Source: Ascidia mentula (taxonomy: Eukaryota; Chordata; Ascidiacea; Phlebobranchia; Ascidiidae). From it: a stretch of DNA of 64,000 nucleotides. Location of the stretch: NCBI GenBank assembly GCA_947561715.1, contig OX387199.1:18853001-18917000 (forward strand), read 5' to 3'. The position numbers and the translations under genes were made by a program. The notes under the pieces are model-generated. The model worked only from the letters and a program-made list of their open reading frames with translations, had not been told where the DNA came from and did no database searches. Of the stretch, positions 13,501 to 27,300 are shown one piece after another (position 1 is the stretch's first letter; every line of letters begins with the position of its first letter).

Positions 13501-16242
13501 TCGATAACCTTCATGGTTTTATCGGTGCCCATGCCATTTCATTTCCTTGTTTTTTGTTCGTCGCGTAGTTGCTTTTCTCGCAAAAATAAACATGATTTGA
13601 TTTTGGTTTGATCATAAGAGTCCGATACTCAGTTATCTGTGACTTTTGGGCCATCCCATAATCAGAGACACTGCCCTGATTCAAACCAACGATGTCCCGA
13701 TTAACACTTTGTCGTGTGTCATGGGACAAGCCAGATATTTTTAACGCAGAACAGCAAAGTTATCTTAGGTACGATGGACAGCATTTTTATTAACTTTAGC
13801 AGGCTGCAAGTCATTAACTTTTCCCTCATAAACTGCACCTACTCAAACAATTGGGTCATTGTTGTGTCATAGACCCCATTGTTTTTACCTGTTTCGATAT
13901 GGAAGGTTAAGTATTGGTTGTTAAAACCTTCCACAGGGCATTCCTAAATGGGAAATCTTTAATCTTATTTAACGTTGTTACCGTATTCTAGGCGCCATAG
14001 GGAGGTAAACGTAATGTATTTTATCACGGGTAAAGTTCCACGATATAATATCCTAAATACAATACTTGACATGTGCGAATAAAAATTTTCCCACAAATAC
14101 AACTATGCTGTGAAGTTGGGTAACTAGGTCGGTTGAGGAAAACATTTATTGGAAACCTTCTTTCAGCCAACTATTTACGACCGCTCAGCAGCATTACAGC
14201 GAGCGCATGGACAAACACAATGACACGGTAAAAAAGAACGTGTTTGCCGAGACAGCAAAAGCGAAACTCTGAGCGCCGAGCTCGACGAGTTCTGTAAATT
14301 ATTCACTTCAACTTACGTTTGTGGCGTCACAGAGGGGTATTGTTTGTCGTGCCGGGACACAGTGAACCCTTGCCTGCCGAAGGAAATTATCTGCGCTGCC
14401 GTATTGCCGTGTTTGTCGCGGTGTGGGATATTTACGAGTAGGGGTTGTGTCGTTGGGGGGAGGGGCTATTTAGCGGCAAGTTAGCCTTTCGTTTTTGATC
14501 ACGTAGACACTCGACGATTGTGACGCCACAATCATCTGGTTGTGAAATCCGCTATTTACCCCTGTACGTCCTTACGATGTGATCATTGCATGACAGTATC
14601 TCACAATGAATGTCGCTAACATATTTTGGGGGCGATTTATAACCCATATAATGATGAAAACTACAGGAGACATTCGTTATTCTCATTCGTCTATTGCAGT
14701 ATAAGGAATTGTATAGGGTCGTAGGTGGGTAATTAGTCGGTACTGAAATAAACGAAGGTAGTTGGAAGAGAAATATTATATTCTGTATTCACTAATTGTC
14801 GCAAAGTTATTTGGTCATTAATGCGGTAAAAATGATATAATTGAAATATAAGTTCCAGGAAATAGAGATTCCGTTGGAAACTGAAAGTAGGAAATGAGAA
14901 ATAAAGGTTAAGAACCACTGGTTTATTGAGTCGGCCTACGTGATTTACTCAGTACGAAAACAGACGATTGTTCGGTTTACAACTTCCATTGTCGCTCCAT
15001 TGTCAACACGCTTTGTACATTTTCCCGAGTGTTTGTAGTTGATCAACTCTCTGCCACAATTCTGCAACCTGAGTCCAAATCCGTTTTGCAAAGCAGTGGG
15101 AATTTCACTAAACCGCGTATATTGCGCGCACTTTTACGTATTTATGTTTGTTGCTTCCCCTTTTCCCAACAAGATATCCATAAAATATATTCTACGAAAC
15201 GTTTATTGTTACGTCACGTCGAGCGGGACGGCTGAAAAACTGATTGAACGGAGTATGTCTTTGACCGAATATGATGAAATATCTGCGTTGTGTTTTGACA
15301 CGCGCGATATTTATGAATCGCTCCGCCCTTTATGACGACACAGTGATTCGTTATTGAGTAGCGCTGATGAATGATGTGGGCCTACCCCATAAACCATGGA
15401 CATATGGGGCTGCTTATTTTGAACTCCTCGCTCCAAGTTTCGCTTTCAAGCTCCGTAGGCGTGACCACATAGGACGAAACGAAAACTTGTATCAATTATT
15501 ACGTGGTAAATTCGTCATAAATCTCCCTTTTGTGCGAACCACTCAAGGCGATTGTGGGTGATTGTGACGACATAAGTTGTCAGCGGAAGATTTACAGAGA
15601 CTTACTGTTTTCGCGTTCGTGCTTGCTTTAAAATCCGATGAGTGAGTTTTGCCCACGGGGGAGATTTTAATGAAAAAAGTTGACAAAATTCAAAGCCACA
15701 CTAATTTGTCATACATTAGTTATGTTTCTTATGACTACACATGTTCAAAAATTACTTCAGCTAGCAACGCGACATAAAAAACACTGTTCCTTTATTGTGT
15801 GTTGTTTGTTTATTGGAAAAAGTTAATAAAGCCCCACGGCGCAATTGGTTAGGTTGGATGGTTCTAGTGATATATTAACCTTGGCACGAAAAGAGGATTT
15901 TTCAATTAAGTCCAACCAAAGTCATGGGAGCGAATCGTAGCGTAGCGTAATTTTAAACGAAAGCAATTTGACCTTTGACCTTTTTATAAATTCACCCCAG
16001 GATTCCTTCACGCTGATGGGTGACTTTAATTTCCGTCGGTGTGGACTGGTTTATCATTATACATGGCAACATACTTATCAAACGTCAAATTTTTCGCTTT
16101 TACATTCAACTGGCCATGAAGGAAGTCTGCCTGGAAAGGCATTGTACTACGTGCTATTGGTGTCAGTTCCAAGAAACGCTCGTGCTGTCGCGATTGAGTT
16201 TCACAGTTTCGCGTATGCAACATTCTGCATTTAATTTGTAGC
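10598..16242. other. Gene-free stretch
   Basis: I see no supported gene. TGACGTCA occurs at 10637-10644 and 12977-12984. The open frame at 13183-13611 lacks an ATG at its 5' end, resembles nothing known and is overlapped by antisense frames, so it is not called. The sequence near 14910-14930 resembles one hAT terminus but has no partner. Confidence 0.5.
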
Positions 16243-16347
16243 GTATGTGGCCAAGGGCCAACGATTGGCCACATCAGCCAAGCGCCCGGCCTATATAAAT
16301 AGGATTCCGTCCCAGGATGTCCTGGGTTCGAATCCCGGTGTGGTCCG
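16243..16347 (+). repeat. tRNA-derived SINE-like copy
   Basis: A pol III B-box (GGTTCGAATC at 16325-16334) sits in a good T-arm-like stem. About 65 bp upstream is an A-box-like block, GATTGGCCACATCAGCCAAG. The 3' acceptor-like TGTGGTC has no matching 5' strand, so this is not a functional tRNA. The same arrangement occurs at 23621-23700 on the minus strand and, more diverged, at 27538-27625. Three related but non-identical copies argue for a dispersed tRNA-derived family rather than a tRNA gene. Confidence 0.5.
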
Positions 16348-19300
16348 AAAAAAATATGTGGAGAAAATGACCACAAGCACTCCCGTTGAAAATTAGTAAC
16401 GGGTCTGGTAAAAGAAATAATAGACGACTATGTGTATAAGAGATCATACCAACGTATATTGTGAGGTGAGATAGTGGAAATACGTAACGTAGTGGTATTT
16501 TTGGCTATGGGGCAAAACATCTTACTGTCTCAACTTATATTCAACGGAATGATCCAAATATATCCCATATAATTGGGAGAACTTGACGGGTCAGCAAAGT
16601 TTACCTCGAAATGTAATGAAAACAATTCGTTCACTAGTAAATGCGCCAGGAAAAACATTCGAAATCATTTGTCCCAAAAATTTTATCCGAAGTAGGTGAA
16701 GATCCGGATAAACCGAATACCGATTAACCGAGGCGATTGTGATTCAAGAGTAAAAAGAACGTGGTTGTTTTTTGTGAAAAAAACAACTGTAAAGTACTTT
16801 CGCTTGAAGCGTTTAAAACAAACTCGCATCGCGCAACCCTTGTGTGGGTTCTTCTTTTGTGCGTTCTTTATAAATCAACTCTTACGTACTGTTTGCACGA
16901 TTTCGTGTCAACAACTACACCAATTAGTCGCGCGACGAGCGAAAAACGAAAGAGATTGCGGTTGCTTAAGCCTTGTTTAGGCCTCACCGCAGCCTTATTA
17001 TTTTCCGTCGCGCGTACCCGTGCTTGTAACACCCGATATCTACTACCGGTGAAGAACAATTGGACGATCGACCGAGCAAAAAGGATCACCACGGAACGCA
17101 CGGAAGCTCCCAGCTACCGTTTCGTTGCCTTAATGGAACGCACACTTTCCCACACTGCTTCCTTGTTTAAAGTGAAACTTTTATTTCGCGCGCGAAAATG
17201 GGGGGTAGAAGGGTTGGTGGGTCGGATGTGCGGTTGCTCCGCTGGCTTGAGATAAAGTTAGCGATCCATATATGGTGCGTGGTCATATAATATAGTCATG
17301 AACCAAATTGAAGACGAATTATGGACGTAATGGTGGGAACACGGATAGTTATGTTCGGACGTAGCGTTTGATTTCTATGCTAAGTAATTTGGTCAATCAA
17401 CAAAATTATGCATAAAAAATAAGTTTTAAATTTAATAACATTAACCAGAGCCTTCAGAAAAAGAAACGTAAGGTGCAAGATTATGTGGACTGGGCGTGTT
17501 TTTGTCGGGCATTCAAACTCTTTCGCTTCAAAGTTATCTTTCTTCTCATGGTTCAAAATCGTTTAACCAACGGATCGGATCGTTTGAAACCCTTCTACCC
17601 GTCGAGTACTTTCGTTAGAAAGAGTTCTTGTTTTTTTCGAGTAACTTTGCACTCGTGAGACTCGAGTAGTGGTGAGACGGGCCGTCTGTTCGTCACAATG
17701 CTAACTCCGACACAATAAACGTCATTGTGACGTGGTACAAAATGTCTCGTATTACGTTTGGTCTTTAGATGAGCCGATACACCAAACACGTTGCTGCAAC
17801 ACGGAAGCAAAAGTTTTCATATATCTTTAATACAAACAAAATAGCCAATCCAATCTTTAGGTTTAGGTAAACTTTTTGGAGCAATTGTAGTTTGACAATT
17901 CGTTCACGATTGTTCCAACGGATTGGACTAAAATCGCAGTTCCGACCATCTACAAGATTTATCGTTAATTGAACCTTCAATCGGTTGGTTCCTGTATGGA
18001 TTTGTCGCATTGGCGAATACTCAACGATTTGGTTAAATTTTTGTGAAATGTTAATAAGGTTTACTTTCGACATTCATAAAACCATTGTTGCCGCGATTGC
18101 TTGGAAACCATTTTGACAACAAAGGATAAAAAAGAATTAAACGTTATTACGGAACATCTACAAAATTTTCGTGCGAATCGCGGAACGCTTTTTTAATTTT
18201 ACGCCTATTGTGACAAAATCAGGCTTTTGTTACGTCACAAACCGCCGTTGGTTTAACGCCCGTCTGTTAGCTTTCGATACATTAGCACGGAATTTGGTCT
18301 TTTTTCCTGTTTAAATTCTATGTGTTTTTACAGAAGGTGAATAAAGAAAACACGCGGCCATTAAACGAGCTTCTGGGATGGAAATAACGCAGACGACTCC
18401 GGAAAAGTAGCTGTCATCACCCCGCGGTAAAATTACTTGTTTCGACGCGTTCTCTGGAAAACGCGCGATTGTTGTTATAGCGACACAACCCCAGATTTTT
18501 ATCGCGTCACAACGGGGTTCGTTGGGGGTAAATGGTAGTGACGTTGCCATACGGAATGTTTAGTAGGCGGCAAATATTGTATGGTTTTAAGCGGGTAACA
18601 GTTGTCGGCTTGAAACATTTCTTAACGAGGCAGAATAAAACTTGATTGTTCAGCCGTAAATTTATTCATAAAAATTCAGGAATCGCATGTTTGGTGAAAG
18701 CATCCTTACCAATTTTTTGGGGGAGGGGGGCGTGATCTCTTTGCCTTCCCGCCGGCCTTAATGGTTATGTATGCCAATGTTAAATGGGCGAATACAAAGC
18801 CGATTTGACAAAAACAAGTCGACGTTAAGGTACCTGGTGAAATAGAATGTGAACACGACATCTGGTCAAACAAAATTTACTCATTTTGTACTTCACTGAA
18901 TTTCGTGAAGTCAGGACATGGGCGTTGTTTTCTTTTAATTTTGCAAAAGCCGATGGAGCGCCATCCAGTGTAACATCTCATTTCAAACCATGAAACGCGA
19001 GCGTTATCACTGTATCACCTATGATATGTCATTAAAACGTATGTTCTCTTCCAGTACACTATTTACCTATAATAGAAAATAAATTTGGTTTCGCTCAGAA
19101 TGTGCGAAAAAATACGTTTGCAGCCAACGGTGGCAAAGAAGTAAACTGATAATTAAAGGTTTTTGTGTTTACAATACCGTCACATTTCGGAGGTAAATGT
19201 GATCTGTAGATTTTGAAAAAAGAACAGCTTTGGAAATAAACCCGGTTTCGGCATGCAGGGTATTGCCGAGAAAAATAAGTTCAGAAGCTATTTTTACCCA

Positions 19301-21878
19301 TAACAGGTCATTTAGCCGAAAACGTTCCTCACCAAACAATGGAGCAGGAAACCCTTATCAAATTTCCAATCAAATTTCGTTCCAGACTTCTTGGGTGTTC
19401 TTCCCCCACTCGTCACGTGTTTATTTTCGTTTCGAATCCGGAACAAAGGGCGGGAAAGTGGGACGCGAGCGAAAGATTTTTTCGGCTTCTGTCATAATAT
19501 CAACATGCCATTATCGTTCGGTAAACGGTAGTTCCGTTTACCTTGAGGTAAACCAGTTCCTGGCAACTTTACCCAACGTAGACGTTCCCTAATACGAAAA
19601 TGTCCCACCAGGATCGAGCTTAATCTCGTCCTCTGGATCAATATCTTGTTAGACAGTTTCTTCAATCCATATTCCTCGTCATATTTACAGTTTCTTCTTG
19701 TGTTTATATTGAAACCATTTGAAACCTTTCAATGCTTTTTTGTTTGAAACTGTAATTTCTGTAGTGTTTTCCTTGTTTGACCGAAAGGCAGCGGCATATG
19801 TGAGAACTTACCTGATCTCGTCGGTACATACATGTGTCACAAACGACGGTGGTGACGGCGTGCTAATCAGAGTTAAGGATTCCACATGATGGTGACTTTG
19901 TAGTCGCCGTCAATTCGTTGGGGACAAAACTAGGTACAAACAGCCTGATACACTATTGTCGTTAAACTGATCCTATTTTCCATTTGTGAAATGCCTATTT
20001 TTACTATGATGAAATTACACCAGTTAAAACGCTCGAAAAATAATTAAATTGCAAACTTCACCAGCATTGGAACACAAGAAAAATATAATACGTCAGATTC
20101 CTCACGCAATTAAGCAAATTCAAGTTTATCCGTATCTAAAATCCACTGAACTATTTGATTTTTGACGAGATTGCGTTTGATTTAAATCTGTTTACGACTA
20201 AAACAGAATCTAAAACTACCGGAGACGCATTACAGTGGAACACTCAGTGCAAAGCGCAATGCCTACAACTCACCCATCAATATTGTCTACGTTGACACTG
20301 CAAGAAATAAAAATTATTGAATTTGCTCAATGTAAAGCGAAGTTCTTTGACAATAGGATTATGTTTACAGTCCTAACCACAAGCGGAAACTATAGGTATT
20401 TAATGAATCCGCAAGATGGCGGTATACCAAGCAGACGAATCTGCTTTATTATGGTAGAACGAACACAGGATAAACACGTGATAAAATGCGATTATGACGT
20501 TGCAAGTTCGTGTGTGGCAATTTTCCGGATGAATGGAAAGCATTCGTCGGGAAATGAAAAACCGTGAGTGACATAACAATGCAACCGGAAGTTGGACATT
20601 CCTATGTTATTCTGGCGATCGTGCGACACATTTGTGCCTGACGAAACCCAAATACTTGGTGAAATTTGGTTTGGGAAGTCCAACTTAACTTTCAACTGAA
20701 TTTTAAATGTGTGCGGCATGGTTTGGCCGCTCAACAATTCAATTTAAAACTTTTTTTCGCAAAAGGGCAATTTGTTTTTTTTTGATACATTGATAATTTC
20801 TTTTTTTTTTTAAAATGAATCCTTTGACTTTTCATTCAAATGCTCAACAAAAAGATGGTCTTTTGTTTTATTACAAAATGTGTTTTGTTTGGCCACTCAA
20901 AGAAGGCATAAAATACTAAGGAACTAAAGTAATACCAAATATGCTGATATGTCAATAAATTAGCAAATGACTTCCGCAGTTTATGGGAATAGAATTGACG
21001 ATTTACTGAAAGGTAACGCAAAAGCTTTACAAATATACCAAAATCTCGTGCGTTGTAGGTGCATATTATTGCGTGACAAGAGTGGGGTGTTACGCCATAA
21101 TAGCGATTGTCAAAACGATGACACATTAGGGATGTCGGCGTGGTACACCTGCTGTTCTTGGTTAGTGTTGATTCACGGTTTCTTACCTTGCTAAGAGGTA
21201 ATTGTAAACACTCATAGCTCTTAACTGGAAAAGTCTGTTCCTGATTTGACCACTCCCACTTGACATTTTCACATGCAACACTCAGCGATGAACTGTTATT
21301 TAATGCCGGGCACATAAACTTGGTTTAGGGCGATGTCAGTCATTGAGAGCGATATTTTTCAACCCCAAAAATGTCAACATTCAATTTCATAAGAGCATAT
21401 TTTTCGTCCCCAACCCAGTTTCATAACCTCGGTCCCTTTGAATTATTATCTTGTTTAGAAAGAGAAAGTCCATTAAAATCAATTGTTAGTCAGTATGTTT
21501 AGACATCTTGTCATATGTTCCACACATGATTCTAGTTTGGACGACTTGAGACAATACACACAAAGCAACTGTTGTTTGAGTGTTTCTGAAGTGAAAACTC
21601 AAAGCACACCTTGTTACACAACAATCGGACGATGACACTTGTGTGACGTAACAACAGAGAACTATGAGCGCACAATTCGTTTCAACGCTATCGCAGTTTA
21701 AAACATAATAATGTATGTATGTCAGACATCACAGCATTTACAAACGTCAGAAAGCAGTTGGTTGATATTCCACAGTGAAATCTGACTAACATTTTCAGAA
21801 ATTTGTCGTGTAAAGAATCTTGCATGGTTTGCCTGAAAGGTTTTTAAATCAGATTTATTTGTGTACTGACGTCAAGTG
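16348..21878. other. Gene-free stretch
   Basis: No gene is supported. The open frames at 16761-17255 and 20235-20567 lack an ATG at their 5' ends, have no recognisable domain and show no convincing splice partners. A G-rich run lies near 18718-18731. One TGACGTCA palindrome (21867-21874) sits immediately upstream of the MS4A-like start codon. Confidence 0.5.
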
Positions 21879-24308
21879 ATGGAATTGGCAGAATGTTGTG
21901 ACGTTTACTGCACGTCATGCAAAATTTGGTACCTCAAGTTCCTTCGACCAGGGGACACTGTTCCTTTTCGAAAACCAAAGCATATTTTACCACTGGGTGT
22001 TGCAGAGATAATGATAGGTAAGAGAAAGACCCGTTGACAATAATCAGTAAAGTCATAAGCCTATGTATGCGTAATTTCAGGTGACTTTTTCATATGCAAC
22101 TTCTATCATGAAGTTTCTTGACAAACATACATTTTCCTATAGGTGCAAAATACTTAGGAATGAAAAACCTTGATTAAGAAAAGGCGAATGCTAAAGTGGT
22201 GGCCATATTAAGCAAACGTTTTAAACACGCTTGTGTTCAGCAACATACATTTTATTTTTACACAAAGATCTTGAATATGTTAAAGTTCGTCAAAAAGGAT
22301 TAAATTAAGTCGTTTTTTTAAAAAAACAGCTTTTCCAAACAGTAAAAGTTCAGACAGATTCTTTATTTACAGCTTGTGTGGTGATAGTTCTTAACACCCT
22401 TGCCTTGTTCTGCCAAAACATGGAATTCACGGCCCCAGCTCCCTCCTTTCTGGGTAGTCCGGGTTTTCCCCTTTGGATATCGACTTTGGTAAGAAATGTT
22501 TTAACACTGGATGGCAGTGAAGACCACTGTTATATTCCATTGTATTTCAGTAAACATGCCACTAATAATGATCATTTATTTTTATGTATAAGTCCTTTAA
22601 TTTAAGTAAAAAGTTGTTAACTTGTCCAGCATAACAATTAATTAAATATACTTTGTGTGACAAGGATTTTAAAGCGGCAAATTAATACACGCCAAGTTTA
22701 AAGTACTGACCGCAGCATTATCATTGTTGCAGTTTATCGTGGGCGGTTGCACCAACGTCTCATGTTACAAAAAGAAGACCAGATTTTCAGTAAGTGTGTT
22801 TCCTTACATTCGCACACTTGTATGGTTTTATTGTTGGGTTTTTCGATAAATTGTACTTACGTGTTTTACACACTTGCCTGCGCATACAAATAACTAAAGT
22901 CCAAAGTGGTGATTTTGTTTGTTTATGGCGGTAATTATGGTTTAATGTTTTTATCTGTCGTTTCAGACCGCCATAGCGTTTGGTGTTTCAATCATTACAA
23001 CTGTTCTCTCGGTGACGTTGCTCTCCGTGATGACGATGGCAATCGCACAGGAGGTCCACAATCTTAATTTTAACCCATCATCTTAAGTCTTTAAACCCTA
23101 ACACCAAAATGTGTCTGTTACAACTAAATTACATAATGCAATGTGCCTTAAGCCTGTTCTGCCTACTACAAAATGATCAGCATCGGGCTGATTGAAACAT
23201 TGGATCATGCAATGTACAAAACCTGTTGACAATCACCGTAATATCCAGTAAAAGGCGTCTGGGTTTATAGATGTGAAAACCAACTCACGGTCAGGTTTTC
23301 CGCCAAAACGAACTCAAATTTGTCGTACAGCTCACTTATTACCACGAAAGCCTCAACGCAAGTGGCGTGGTCATCTCTTGCGTAATTTGCACGCTTACTC
23401 TCGTGCAACTGGTAGTGGCGTCGTCTTCTGCTTTGCTGTGCTACCTCTCTCTGGCGTCACACGACGACCGGTGGTTCACCGACAGGGTAAAAACCCGATA
23501 TTTTGTTTTCTCATTGTCATTTTCGTTAACTGAACAACCTGTTTTGCAAACAAGGCCTGAAATAATTAATGTATGATGTCAGTTAAACAATATTATGCTT
23601 TCATCAAACGACTACATTATTTGCGCCACACTGGGATTCGAACCCAGGCGGTTTTCCACTTGGCATATGGTTCGTGCGCTTGACCGATGTTGCCAATCGC
23701 CCCCACTTGTGAATAACGCGATTTAAAACAAACAGGGAACACAATATGACCCAGCAGCGACATCGTGCGACAACAATTCCAACGCAAAATTAAGCGTTCC
23801 AAGTGGTCAACCGGCTTTCTTGTTTTACGCGCCATCCAATGACGCAAGCAAATACACGTCAGTGTTTCGTGACGTCATGAAGGGTGTGGAGAAACATACC
23901 GGTGGGTGTTCGGTAAAACTTGGTCGTAATCGGTTGAAATGTTTGATATTTTGAAGGGCTGAAATCCCACCCCACGATCGACGAAGATTATGACGAAGAA
24001 ACAGATGGACGGAAGACTGCCGGTAAACCTAAAACTCTTCAAATTAAATAAAGCATAAAATTGTGTTTTTCTGTAACTATCCTTTGGTATGATTAAGATA
24101 CTGTAGTTAGGCTTATGCGCCTATGCATTTACGCGTAGTAAATTTACAAAAGTGAGAAACACTTTTTGTTTACTTTGAAAAGGAAAGCCAAAGCTAGGAT
24201 GCTGTTGATCATATTGCTAGTGCAGCTGTTCAAGACTGCGTAGAATACGCAGAAAAGAGACTCCATAGCGGCGACCAATATACTTGGGTGCAAAATATCT
24301 GGAGTTAA
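21879..24308 (+). CDS. MS4A/CD20-like four-span membrane protein
   Basis: Seven exons join in frame: 21879-22017, 22373-22488, 22733-22789, 22967-23053, 23331-23486, a short exon ending about 24021, and 24198-24308 (TAA stop), giving about 233 residues, the usual MS4A length. Exon 1 ends in PLGVAEIMI, like the LGaiQIm start of MS4A membrane span 1, completed by exon 2. Span 2 is GFPLWISTL joined to FIVGGCTNVS and then a basic KKKTRF turn, span 3 is in exon 4, and span 4 is VISCVICTLTLVQLVVASSS in exon 5. The last exon gives a charged cytoplasmic tail (DAVDHIASAAVQDCVEYAEK). MS4A proteins are plasma-membrane tetraspans linked to signalling and endocytosis; that role is inferred. Weak points: the exon 4 donor (GTCCAC) is poor, and the start of the short sixth exon is uncertain. 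A hairpin overlaps the stop codon. Confidence 0.65.
23621..23700 (-). repeat. tRNA-derived SINE-like copy
   Basis: Read on the minus strand, an A-box-like GATTGGCAACATCGGTCAAG is followed by GGTTCGAATC (23635-23644). It is closely related to the copy at 16243-16347. It lies in the fifth intron of the MS4A-like gene, antisense to it. The 5' and 3' acceptor strands do not pair, so it is not a working tRNA. Confidence 0.5.
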
Positions 24309-24382
24309 TAACTTTGAAAAGGAAAGCCAAAGCTAGGATGCTGTTGATTCAAAGTTATTAACCCCAGATATTTTGCAACCAA
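24172..24382. repeat. 38-bp direct repeat with 34-bp hairpin
   Basis: A 38-bp segment (24172-24209) that spans the acceptor of the MS4A-like last exon recurs identically at 24311-24348. The second copy forms part of a hairpin: arms 24284-24317 and 24349-24382 are inverted repeats with 2 mismatches in 34, separated by a 31-base loop. The left arm contains the gene's last codons and stop. The layout suggests a replication template-switch event of recent origin. Confidence 0.85.
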
Positions 24383-27300
24383 CTTTTTATTGAATTTATA
24401 TTTTTGCCGGTAGACCAACTTCTGTTTTATTAATTTTATGTCGGCAGACTTTAGCGATGGGACAACGATCGACAATCTGGAATCAACTGAGCCCCCTACA
24501 AGCAAACAGGCTCCTGATAACTATCTCACTACTCCTGCTAATATCTGATTTTAATGCTGTCTTTTCTTTGGGGCATTGCAGCGTTCCTTGTGGTCACTTC
24601 TTGCGTTTCGACTTCACGGAAAGTAACAGTTTATTCAGTTTAACTACGTTTCCAAGTACTTGAACATTCTAAACGTTCCTGATGTTCTTATCTTGTTATA
24701 ATTGTGTGTTTTCTTTCTAATTAAAACATTGTGGGTTTTATTCTCCCTTAATTAACTGCAAACGTTAAACATGTATGGTGTGTAACGTATGATATCTATA
24801 TGTTAGAAAAATCTTGGGGTTGAGATTATTGTGCGTTTTTGGGTCTTAAAAAAACTGTCTTCGGATGTTATGGTTGTTATCGAGACTATCGTTATTAATC
24901 GGATTTTTCACATAAATAAACATTCGTTTCTGATCTGGTGACGAACCTTCTGTGGCAATACATTACATGGTGTTAATTGTCAAAGCTTTTCCCTTTAAAA
25001 ATCAATAAACTGGTTTTCATCAAGGTTTATAGTTTATTAAATTCGCTTTGAAGTAAAAGTAAAAACATGTCCCCTTTTTACGAGGTTGTACAAATTGATG
25101 TTTTCTGACCGATCACCTTCAAAAATAAAAAGGTCAACCATCCTATACCGAACCGAAAAATGATATCCACGGAGTCGGACTCAGACACAAATCCAATATT
25201 TCGACATCAACATGCAGCGTGCTTATTTTTTGTCCATGTCGACGGTGACCCTGTGTATAATACAAAATCACAAACAACCTGAGATTGGTCGTTAGGCATC
25301 TTTTGCATAAAATAAACATGAGGTTATGAAAACCACGACATTTCAGAGGCATGAAGCACGGGGGGGGGTCAGAAAATCACCAAAGGGACCAAAAAAGGAA
25401 AATATTTCGATGTGTTACGTCACGAAACGTTTGTAATCACCATTTGATAGATCAAACCAGACGTTCCATCGCGACGCACAGATTGTTGGGGGTGTGTTCA
25501 AAGAGAATTTCCAACAAAGTTGTTGTTTGTTGTGACGTAATAATGTATGAAGGTACGAGTTGGTTTGGGAATTCTTTTTTAAAAGCGTTTCGAGTGATTG
25601 CAGGGAACATAAAAATACACCAAACTCACATTGCAGTTTAAACTTGCATCGATTAAACGGTTCTTGGAATAATTTCCCATTCTGTTGCAGTCACCGTGGC
25701 AATTTCCACCGTATAGTTTATACTACAAGCCTGGAAACGTTTATTCCCAGCAGGTCAACATCTGCCAACTTTCGTACTTGCAGAGAAATATGTTTTGCTT
25801 TAAAATGTAATGTTCTATACGCGAATAAGACGCTGATTTTAATCTCGCTTTATTGTGGCAACTTTCTCCTATTTTATAAAATAAAGATTTAAAGAAAGTT
25901 ACAAAGGAATAAACACATTGAAATGTGATTTTCCATCGCTTGTTCTTGCCAGAAGGAAACCAAGGCCTTTTTAACAACCACACTGTGAGATAATTTATTG
26001 CAACACAATATATCCAGCTTTATTTGGCGGAAATTTCAATCCTAGACCTTCCCAAGTTTCAATTATGACGTAACAACGGTTTTCGCGGGAGTACGCGAAT
26101 TGTCAGCGAACAATGAGTGATTGTTTGCTCTGCAAATGCAAACGGGAAAAGCGAAAGTAAATATCCAGCTTTGCGTTGGACCAGACTGACTTTGCGGGAC
26201 TTCGGTAGTAAACAAAATGTTTGTTTCGGTTTTCGCGCTCAAGGTGATGGTGTGGGATTCGGTTCCGTTGGTCGGTTTGAGATTGCGCAAGTGTTCGTCA
26301 AATTACCATGGATCCGAATCGATCATGTTGGACAATTTTGTTTATTGTAGCCTTTATTATTTACCTTATTTTATGCGGTTATATTTAACTTGTCTTATAT
26401 TTAACGTTAACTATGTTCAATTTATCCGCTTGCCTGTATATGATATTACAAACCACACGAATATACACAATATATAAGTGTAAATATTGCAATGTTGTGC
26501 GTCACGCATGAACCTCGCGAATTCTATCCATATAAAAAACAAAAACAGCTCAAATTTTTAGAACAAGATCATTCACAAAACATCGACCTTCCACATATCT
26601 AAGGCCCTTTAAACACAAAACTATAAAAATATAACAAGTAATTAAAATGTCTTCTTCCAAAATGGTTTAGCGTGGAACTAACAAAGGTAGCCAGCAATCC
26701 CTTGATCTTTAAAGTAGTTCAAATTAAATGCATCCTCGTGTAATAAGACTTAAACACAAGTTAAAAAACCTTCGTTTGTTTGAAACTTTGTATTTTCATG
26801 TTCTGAATTCGAATTGCGCTAACGGCGCTCTTTGCTCCCTTGCGTCTCGGCTTTTTGCAAGTAACAATTCAATCGGTTTTAACCCGGTTCCCGAGTTCAC
26901 ACCCTCGTATCAAATAAACAGACATTGCAACGTTCGTAGGACATCAAAGCTCAAGCAAATGTACGGAGCTGGTTTTTACAAATTAAACGATTATCAGTAA
27001 AATCAAATTAAACGATACCGGGAATCACTCCACCAGTTTAGCCGTATTTGATCACAGCGATTTCCAACATTTGGTTTTGACCACATTTTTGAAAATACAT
27101 GGATTTAAACTTTGGAAATAATTGTTCCATAAAAATAAATAAGTCCAGGAGTGAATTTTTCACAATTGTTTTTCATTGTTCAACCTATTTTGGATAAAAA
27201 TTAAACCAAGGGTTAAATAAAAAAATAACACCTGCAAGATGATAAGAACAGTGTAAAAAGGTGATAAGGAAAACTTCATACAACCGCGAAGCTGTTTGGC

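Noticed and set aside
13183-13611. Open frame of 142 codons with an overlapping antisense frame
   Set aside because: Starts at a non-ATG codon and resembles no protein I know; likely chance in a CG-richer patch.
16761-17255. Open frame of 164 codons
   Set aside because: No ATG at its 5' end, no recognisable domain, low-plausibility composition and no splice partners.
20235-20567. Open frame of 110 codons
   Set aside because: Starts at a GTG; the first ATG is internal; no similarity or context supports it.
22198-22260. Sequence resembling the family 2 hammerhead-like repeat
   Set aside because: Only the stem region is similar; the CTGATGA and GAAAC elements are missing, so similarity may be chance.
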